A stretch of 6,860 nucleotides of DNA from contig JAJRSX010000156.1 in assembly GCA_024278555.1 (NCBI GenBank), positions 1 to 6,860 on the forward strand, in the 5' to 3' direction. This DNA is from a bacterium (GTDB lineage: Bacteria > CG2-30-53-67 > CG2-30-70-394). The first letter of the stretch is position 1, and every line of letters begins with the position of its first letter. Made by a program: the position numbers and the translations under genes. Under the pieces are notes generated by a model. That model ran no database searches. It was not told where the DNA came from and saw nothing but the letters and a program-made list of their open reading frames with translations. Positions 6,502-6,860 of this stretch are shown one piece after another.

Positions 6502-6582
6502 CTGAAATAGCCTTCCAGACCCCCGCCGTCCCCCGGTTTGCCGCCAACGACACCACCCTCCAGTCCAGCTCCCCCCGGTCTG

Positions 6583-6605
6583 CTGTCTCCTACCTACTGT
6601 CTCCT
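6583..6605. repeat. Direct repeat CTGTCTCCT, complementary to a downstream ribosome site
   Basis: CTGTCTCCT occurs at 6583-6591 and 6597-6605, a 14-base period. Its exact reverse complement, AGGAGACAG, covers the ribosome-binding site of the next gene (6761-6769). Pairing within a transcript is possible only if transcription starts upstream of 6583. Confidence 0.4.
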
Positions 6606-6724
6606 GCAGTCCGCCTTCCCGGCGCGCACTGTTTCTCGCCTCACTAAAGGTGACGCCGCCACTGTGAGCCTTCTCTCCCTCTTTCTTGACCACCAGTTCG
6701 GTCGCCGATAGGTTGACTGACAGG

Positions 6725-6743
6725 CACCGGCAGGAGGCTGGTG
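6725..6743 (+). promoter_or_regulatory. Leader hairpin or operator upstream of the 6771 gene
   Basis: CACCGGC (6725-6731) and GCTGGTG (6737-6743) form an inverted repeat that pairs fully as RNA with one G-U pair. The five-base loop is AGGAG, a Shine-Dalgarno-like sequence. It ends 27 bases before the ATG at 6771. It could be a leader hairpin or a protein-binding dyad. TTGACC (6686-6691) and TTGACT (6713-6718) lie upstream as possible -35 elements, but neither has a good -10 at normal spacing. Confidence 0.3.
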
Positions 6744-6760
6744 GTTAAAACTCAAGGATG

Positions 6761-6765
6761 AGGAG
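6761..6765 (+). promoter_or_regulatory. Ribosome-binding site of the 6771 gene
   Basis: AGGAG ends five bases before the ATG at 6771. It decides against the nearby ATG at 6758, which reads only 12 codons before a stop. Confidence 0.7.
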
Positions 6766-6770
6766 ACAGG

Positions 6771-6860
6771 ATGAGCCCAGTGGACACAGTGGTTGACCTG
6801 ATCAAGGACAAGGTGCTCCCAGAGCTCGTGGCCCTGAAAGAGTCGGGAGTCCGTATGGAG
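6771..6860 (+). CDS. Start of an unknown protein (3' end missing)
   Basis: Thirty codons are present and the frame is still open at the window edge. The product begins M-S-P-V-D-T-V-V-D-L-I-K-D-K-V-L-P-E-L, then V-A-L-K-E-S-G-V-R-M-E. It is soluble in character and has a heptad-like spacing of Val/Leu with charged residues that suggests an amphipathic helix or the start of a coiled coil. There is no signal peptide. I do not recognise the family. The start is supported by AGGAG at 6761-6765. Seven of the 30 codons end in A or T, against none in a sampled 30-codon stretch of czcA, so it may have a different history or expression level. It lies beyond a long repeat-bearing region and is probably unrelated to the metal operon. 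Confidence 0.65.
   Translation, partial: MSPVDTVVDLIKDKVLPELVALKESGVRME

Larger units (their letters stand above)
6245..6770. other. Long intergenic region with repeats, no convincing gene
   Basis: These 526 bases separate the small minus-strand gene from the plus-strand gene at 6771. They are the divergent control region for both. From left to right there is a GC-rich leader, an AT-richer patch (6311-6345), a C-rich run, the inverted REP pair (6377-6461), a short tandem repeat (6485-6501), pyrimidine-rich sequence with a direct repeat (6583-6605), and the leader of the next gene. Open frames here on both strands run through the REP palindromes and give low-complexity Arg/Gly/Pro/Ser products. 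I see no tRNA or CRISPR. Confidence 0.6.

Noticed and set aside
6327-6647. Plus-strand frame of 106 codons in the intergenic region
   Set aside because: It reads straight through the REP hairpins, giving poly-Arg, and no ribosome-binding site precedes its ATG.
6640-6668. CTCAC/GTGAG inverted repeat as an operator
   Set aside because: The arms are only five bases with a long spacer, which is expected by chance.
6286-6693. Minus-strand frame of 135 codons in the intergenic region
   Set aside because: It is the translation of REP and repeat sequence on the other strand; Gly/Arg-rich with no family likeness.

Overview
The window comes from a high-GC bacterium, most likely a proteobacterium. The RND efflux operon has an outer-membrane component, so the cell is Gram-negative. 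A paired REP element with a GTAGGAG head points towards Gammaproteobacteria, but only loosely. In a sampled 30-codon stretch of the pump gene every third position is G or C.

Positions 1-5834 are one plus-strand heavy-metal efflux operon of the czcCBA type. In order it holds the 3' part of an outer-membrane factor (czcC-like, cut by the window edge), a periplasmic adaptor (czcB), a complete inner-membrane HME-RND pump (czcA), and a small cation-diffusion-facilitator-like membrane protein whose start codon overlaps the czcA stop. CzcA, CzcB and CzcC would form a trans-envelope complex that moves metal cations out of the periplasm or cytoplasm using proton-motive force. The fourth protein would handle cations at the inner membrane. 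The pump lacks the first Asp of the classic CzcA transmembrane-4 signature and also lacks the Met residues expected of Cu/Ag pumps, so the metal cannot be assigned with confidence. Short GC-rich hairpins lie between the first genes. No metal-responsive regulator is in the window.

Positions 5873-6244 (minus strand, convergent with the operon) encode a small Ala/Val/Gly-rich exported or membrane protein of unknown function. Positions 6245-6770 hold no convincing gene. This stretch contains an AT-richer patch with three AGATGA repeats, a symmetrical pair of inverted REP units (6377-6461), short direct repeats, and a leader hairpin.

At 6771 a new plus-strand gene begins with a good ribosome-binding site and runs off the window. 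Its function is not recognisable from 30 residues. It and the small minus-strand gene use G/C at third positions less strictly than the efflux operon. I found no clearly new multi-gene system. The most unusual items are the pump's TM4 variant with its acidic cytoplasmic insert, the acidic-tailed CDF-like partner, and the REP pair.
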